The notes under the pieces are model-generated. The model had not been told where the DNA came from, did not search any database, and saw only the letters and a program-made list of their open reading frames with translations. From NCBI GenBank assembly GCA_016932295.1, contig JAFGDC010000562.1, forward strand, positions 1 through 16,449: a stretch of DNA of 16,449 nt, in the 5' to 3' direction. A program made the position numbers and the translations under genes. How positions within the stretch are numbered: the stretch's first letter is position 1; each line of letters opens with the position of its first letter. This DNA is from a candidate division CSSED10-310 bacterium (GTDB lineage Bacteria > CSSED10-310 > JAFGDC01). Of the stretch, positions 14,157 through 16,449 are shown piece by piece.

Positions 14157-14182
14157 ACATGCTTTTCCTTTATCTCATCAGT
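14154..14182 (+). promoter_or_regulatory. Weak candidate promoter of the activator gene
   Basis: A perfect TTGACA (14154-14159) lies at the end of the terminator T-tract, about 60 bases before the activator start. The -10 at the right spacing (ATCAGT, 14177-14182) is poor, so expression may be low or need help. No -24/-12 element is seen here, so the activator is probably not under its own sigma-54 control unless by read-through. Confidence 0.25.
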
Positions 14183-14217
14183 AGGGTAACCTTTGGTTCG
14201 AGGTGTAAGGAGGTCCA

Positions 14218-15597
14218 TTGCGCGTGTCCCGGCGGCCGTTCAAGATACTGGTGCAGGCTGCTCCCAAGGAGTGGGAGGATATCCGCGGATTCATTCCCGT
14301 GGATGGTGATGTACTGGTAGCGCATCGTCCATTGGGGATCGAATTGGACCTGTTCGCCGCGAACCTGTTCCTGGTTCAGACCGGCGGATCGACATTCGAT
14401 TCCCTGCCGGACCGGATTGCCACCGGTGGGAGTAAGGTGGCCATCATCGGGCGTGGATTGACCACTGCCTCGATCGTCCGGCTGGTACGCCGTGGATTTG
14501 CCGAGGTCTTCGACCTGGATCGTGATGGAGCACTGATCCACGATTGGGTCATTCGGCAGTACGAGGACCACCTGGCCGCGCTTCATGCGGATTCGTCCGG
14601 AGTCCCGGCCGTATCACTCCCTGACCTCATCGGGGAGAGTCCCGCCATGGTGAGCATCCGCGAACTGGCTGACCAGGCCGCCGGTTTTTCCGACCTGACG
14701 GTGTTGCTGCAGGGTGAAACCGGAACAGGCAAGGAAATGGTCGCCAGGTATATCCACCAGCGTTCAGGTCGCGCCGCCGGACCATTTGTCGAGGTGAACT
14801 GCGCCGCCATCCCGGAAAGCCTGATGGAAGCGGAGATGCTCGGTCATGAAAGGGGTGCCTTCACCGATGCCAGACGAACCAAGAAAGGTTTTTTTGAATT
14901 GGCTCACGGGGGAACCTTGTTTCTCGATGAAATAGGCTCGATGTCACTGCACCTGCAGAACAAAATCCTCAAAATCGTCGAGGAAAAAACCTTCCGGCGG
15001 ATCGGTGGGGAGCACTCGGTGGCAGTGGATATCAAGGTGATAACGGGAACCAACGCGAATCTCGCCGATGCGATCCGGGACGGCCGCTTCCGACCAGATC
15101 TGTACTACCGTCTCAATGTCTTCTCCATCACCATTCCGGCGCTCAGGGAACGCCGTGCTGACATTCCACTACTGGCCGACCACTTTTTATCAGCGTTCTC
15201 GAGCCGCTACAACCTTTCTATCCCGGGTTTCCACCCATCCACCATCAACCTGCTCGCCGGTTACTCCTGGCCCGGCAATGTCAGGGAATTGAAACACATC
15301 GTGGAGCGCTCGGCGGTCATGGCGGGGCGGGGCAGAATTCTGCCGACACACCTTCCGGATTCATTTCAGGAGTGCGTTCCCGCTGCAGTGCCGACGGTTT
15401 CGGCCAACAATGGCGGGGTGGATTCCTTGCAGATCCTCCTGCCGGATGAAGGCGTGCCGCTGGAATCGATCGATCGCCTCGTGGTCCGCCGGGTCCTGGC
15501 GAAGTGCGATGGCAATCAAAGCCAGGCGGCACGGTATCTCGGTATCTCCCGGACCAGGCTGGCACGCAAGTTGGCGGGTGAAGAGGAGAAAACATGA
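14218..15597 (+). CDS. Sigma-54-dependent transcriptional activator with degenerate receiver-like N-terminus
   Basis: A 459-residue enhancer-binding protein that opens sigma-54 promoters by ATP hydrolysis. Residues 1-120 look like a receiver fold (KILVQ strand, ANLFLVQTGG, KVAIIGRG, then IVRLVRRGFAEVFDL) but lack the phosphoacceptor Asp and the usual N-terminal acidic pair, so control by a histidine kinase is unlikely. The AAA+ domain (about 135-370) has Walker A GETGTGKE (166-173), the sigma-54 contact loop as GAFTDA (213-218, usually GAFTGA), Walker B LFLDE (234-238) and the RPDLYYRLNVF arginine region (292-302). A Fis-type helix-turn-helix closes the protein (about 422-452). The start is TTG with AAGGAGG four bases upstream; an in-frame GTG at 14224 is an alternative. 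It sits between two genes with -24/-12 promoters, which are its probable targets. Confidence 0.92.
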   Translation: MRVSRRPFKILVQAAPKEWEDIRGFIPVDGDVLVAHRPLGIELDLFAANLFLVQTGGSTFDSLPDRIATGGSKVAIIGRGLTTASIVRLVRRGFAEVFDLDRDGALIHDWVIRQYEDHLAALHADSSGVPAVSLPDLIGESPAMVSIRELADQAAGFSDLTVLLQGETGTGKEMVARYIHQRSGRAAGPFVEVNCAAIPESLMEAEMLGHERGAFTDARRTKKGFFELAHGGTLFLDEIGSMSLHLQNKILKIVEEKTFRRIGGEHSVAVDIKVITGTNANLADAIRDGRFRPDLYYRLNVFSITIPALRERRADIPLLADHFLSAFSSRYNLSIPGFHPSTINLLAGYSWPGNVRELKHIVERSAVMAGRGRILPTHLPDSFQECVPAAVPTVSANNGGVDSLQILLPDEGVPLESIDRLVVRRVLAKCDGNQSQAARYLGISRTRLARKLAGEEEKT

Positions 15598-15665
15598 ATC
15601 GCGGTGGCTGCCCGCAGGGAAGATGTAATGGAAAATTTCAACCAGCATGCCTCCTTGTGGCATGA
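15594..15665 (+). CDS. Possible 23-residue ORF overlapping the activator stop
   Basis: An ATG overlaps the activator stop as ATGA and has GAGGAG 5 bases upstream, an arrangement typical of coupled genes. It encodes MNRGGCPQGRCNGKFQPACL and then LVA, with three cysteines. It ends inside the sigma-54 promoter of the next gene. The ribosome-site sequence is also the Glu-Glu coding tail of the activator, so it may be chance. No homologous family is recognised. Confidence 0.2.
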   Translation: MNRGGCPQGRCNGKFQPACLLVA

Positions 15666-15673
15666 AAATTGCT
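15658..15673 (+). promoter_or_regulatory. Sigma-54 (-24/-12) promoter of the lipoprotein gene
   Basis: TGGCATGAAAATTGCT fits TGGCAYG-N4-TTGCW exactly, with GG at 15659-15660 and GC at 15671-15672. Transcription should start near 15684, 27 bases before the lipoprotein ATG. It shares TGGCA-Y-G and TTGCT with the promoter at 13597. A small dyad GAAAATTTC (15631-15639) lies just upstream. No clear copy of the 13403-13440 repeat is seen nearby; the closest, CGCTGCAGT (15381-15389), is inside the activator gene and may be chance. Confidence 0.88.
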
Positions 15674-15710
15674 TAAAATATGTATGTTGCAGAGGTGAAG
15701 GAGGTACGGC

Positions 15711-16346
15711 ATGGGAGGCATGCGGATGATGCTACAAAGGAGCCATGGGACCGGCTTGGCGGGTTGGGTGCTGTTGCTTGGTCTGACGATAGTCGCCGGA
15801 TGTGACAGGGGAGCATCGCCCACGGCGCCCGAGATGGGTGAGCCGTCGGCCGCGATGCTTGCCGGGATGGATGGCCGTGGTATCGGGACTGGGTCTGCTA
15901 TCGGGTCTGAAGTGTCTCGTGGCGGTTTCGGAATGGCCAGTCGTTATGTCGAGACGTTCATTGACCGCGCAACCGGTGGTACCCTGAACTTTCACCAGGG
16001 CCGCCTGCTCGTGCCGCCGCTCAGCATCGATCAGAGCGCACTCCTTTGGGCGCGTACGTATATGGTGCAGGGCTGGGGGTACGGTAACATTCTCAAGCAT
16101 ATCTACGAATTCGGTCCCTCGGGCACCACTTTCGACCCTCCCGCCACACTTGTCCTGTCTTACTGTGACATGGGACCCATCATGCCCGATTCCCTTGACC
16201 TGATGTATTTCAACGAGGCGACCGGGGCCTGGGAGTTGGCCTCACACATGATCCACGATCCGGCCGCCAGGACCTTCACCGGTCCAATCAGCCATTTTTC
16301 CAGGTATTCCCTGGCCGCCAACGGCCAGACGCTCAGACCGCAGTAG
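15711..16346 (+). CDS. Lipoprotein with ZU5-like beta domain
   Basis: A 211-residue predicted lipoprotein. The signal (hydrophobic from about residue 16) ends in lipobox LTIVAGC with Cys31 as the lipidated residue; Asp32 follows, which in enterobacteria marks retention in the inner membrane, though this rule may not hold here. A flexible Gly/Ser/Met linker (about 32-80) leads to a beta-rich domain: GGTLNFHQGRLLVPPLSIDQ, YEFGPSGTTFDPPATLVLSY, LDLMYFNEATGAWELASHMI, ending in GPISHFSRYSLA. This pattern resembles ZU5-like domains of bacterial surface proteins. GGAGG lies 6 bases upstream of the chosen ATG. Its own sigma-54 promoter places it under the neighbouring activator. Function unknown; an envelope or adhesion role is inferred. 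Confidence 0.85.
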   Translation: MGGMRMMLQRSHGTGLAGWVLLLGLTIVAGCDRGASPTAPEMGEPSAAMLAGMDGRGIGTGSAIGSEVSRGGFGMASRYVETFIDRATGGTLNFHQGRLLVPPLSIDQSALLWARTYMVQGWGYGNILKHIYEFGPSGTTFDPPATLVLSYCDMGPIMPDSLDLMYFNEATGAWELASHMIHDPAARTFTGPISHFSRYSLAANGQTLRPQ

Positions 16347-16356
16347 TGGTGATGGC

Positions 16357-16449
16357 ATGACGCTGATAACGGAATGGCGTGACTTGCTCGATCGGGTCTC
16401 CACCCTGCCACCCGCGGCGCGGGAGTGGGGGGAATTGACCCGGCGCAGC
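16357..16449 (+). CDS. Start of an unidentified gene (cut by window edge)
   Basis: An open frame begins with ATG 10 bases after the lipoprotein stop and runs to the window end: MTLITEWRDLLDRVSTLPPA and then AREWGELTRRS. Codon use is GC-rich like its neighbours. The ribosome binding site is weak (GGTGATGG). The 31 residues, Trp/Leu/Arg-rich and helical, are too few to name a family. If real, it is probably co-transcribed with the lipoprotein from the sigma-54 promoter. Confidence 0.5.
   Translation, partial: MTLITEWRDLLDRVSTLPPAAREWGELTRRS

Noticed and set aside
15559..15574. Sigma-54-like sequence TGGCACGCAAGTTGGC at the end of the activator gene
   Set aside because: The -12 element reads TTGG, not TTGC, it lies in coding sequence, and a perfect promoter is only about 100 bases downstream.

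Overview
This window comes from a GC-rich bacterial chromosome with mostly G/C third positions, ATGA-type gene overlaps and clear GGAGG-type ribosome binding sites. It looks like an anaerobe: it carries a ferredoxin-type 2-oxoacid oxidoreductase together with two different systems that make ATP from acyl-CoA. It looks Gram-negative (diderm): it has an LpxL/HtrB-type acyltransferase, a lipoprotein, and a secreted protein with a Thr/Pro stalk and a C-terminal membrane anchor. The phylum cannot be fixed from sequence alone. The style (Thr-Pro stalk, short C-terminal anchor, sigma-54 regulation) would suit a deltaproteobacterial lineage or an uncultured candidate phylum, but that is an impression.

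Region 1 (1-6521, minus strand) is one operon read from a candidate sigma-70 promoter near 6520. Its order is iorA, iorB, a doubtful small ORF, a fused ADP-forming acyl-CoA synthetase, butyrate kinase and phosphate butyryltransferase (cut by the window edge). Inferred logic: 2-oxo acids from amino-acid breakdown are oxidised to acyl-CoA, and the thioester is cashed in for ATP either in one step (ADP-forming synthetase) or in two (Ptb plus Buk). IorA lacks the usual C-terminal ferredoxin domain, IorB is longer than usual, and the synthetase has its ATP-grasp half first.

Region 2 (6651-9165) has a 616-residue secreted protein with a Thr/Pro-rich stalk and C-terminal anchor (minus strand) and a divergent YCII-family gene. 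Region 3 (9372-13103, plus strand) is a compact surface-glycan/lipid operon: a GT4-like glycosyltransferase with an extra C-terminal beta-rich domain, a GT2 glycosyltransferase, and an LpxL-like acyltransferase whose HX4E motif reads HX4Q.

Region 4 (13104-16346) is the most interesting part. A sigma-54 activator with a degenerate receiver-like N-terminus sits between two genes for exported proteins, a small secreted carboxypeptidase-regulatory-like protein and a lipoprotein. Each exported-protein gene is preceded by a near-perfect -24/-12 sigma-54 promoter (TGGCACGGGAATTGCT and TGGCATGAAAATTGCT). A noncoding stretch of about 490 bases upstream of the first promoter holds a perfect 9-bp inverted repeat that could be the activator's binding site. 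This looks like a self-contained sigma-54-controlled cell-envelope module. The window ends in the first 31 codons of another gene.
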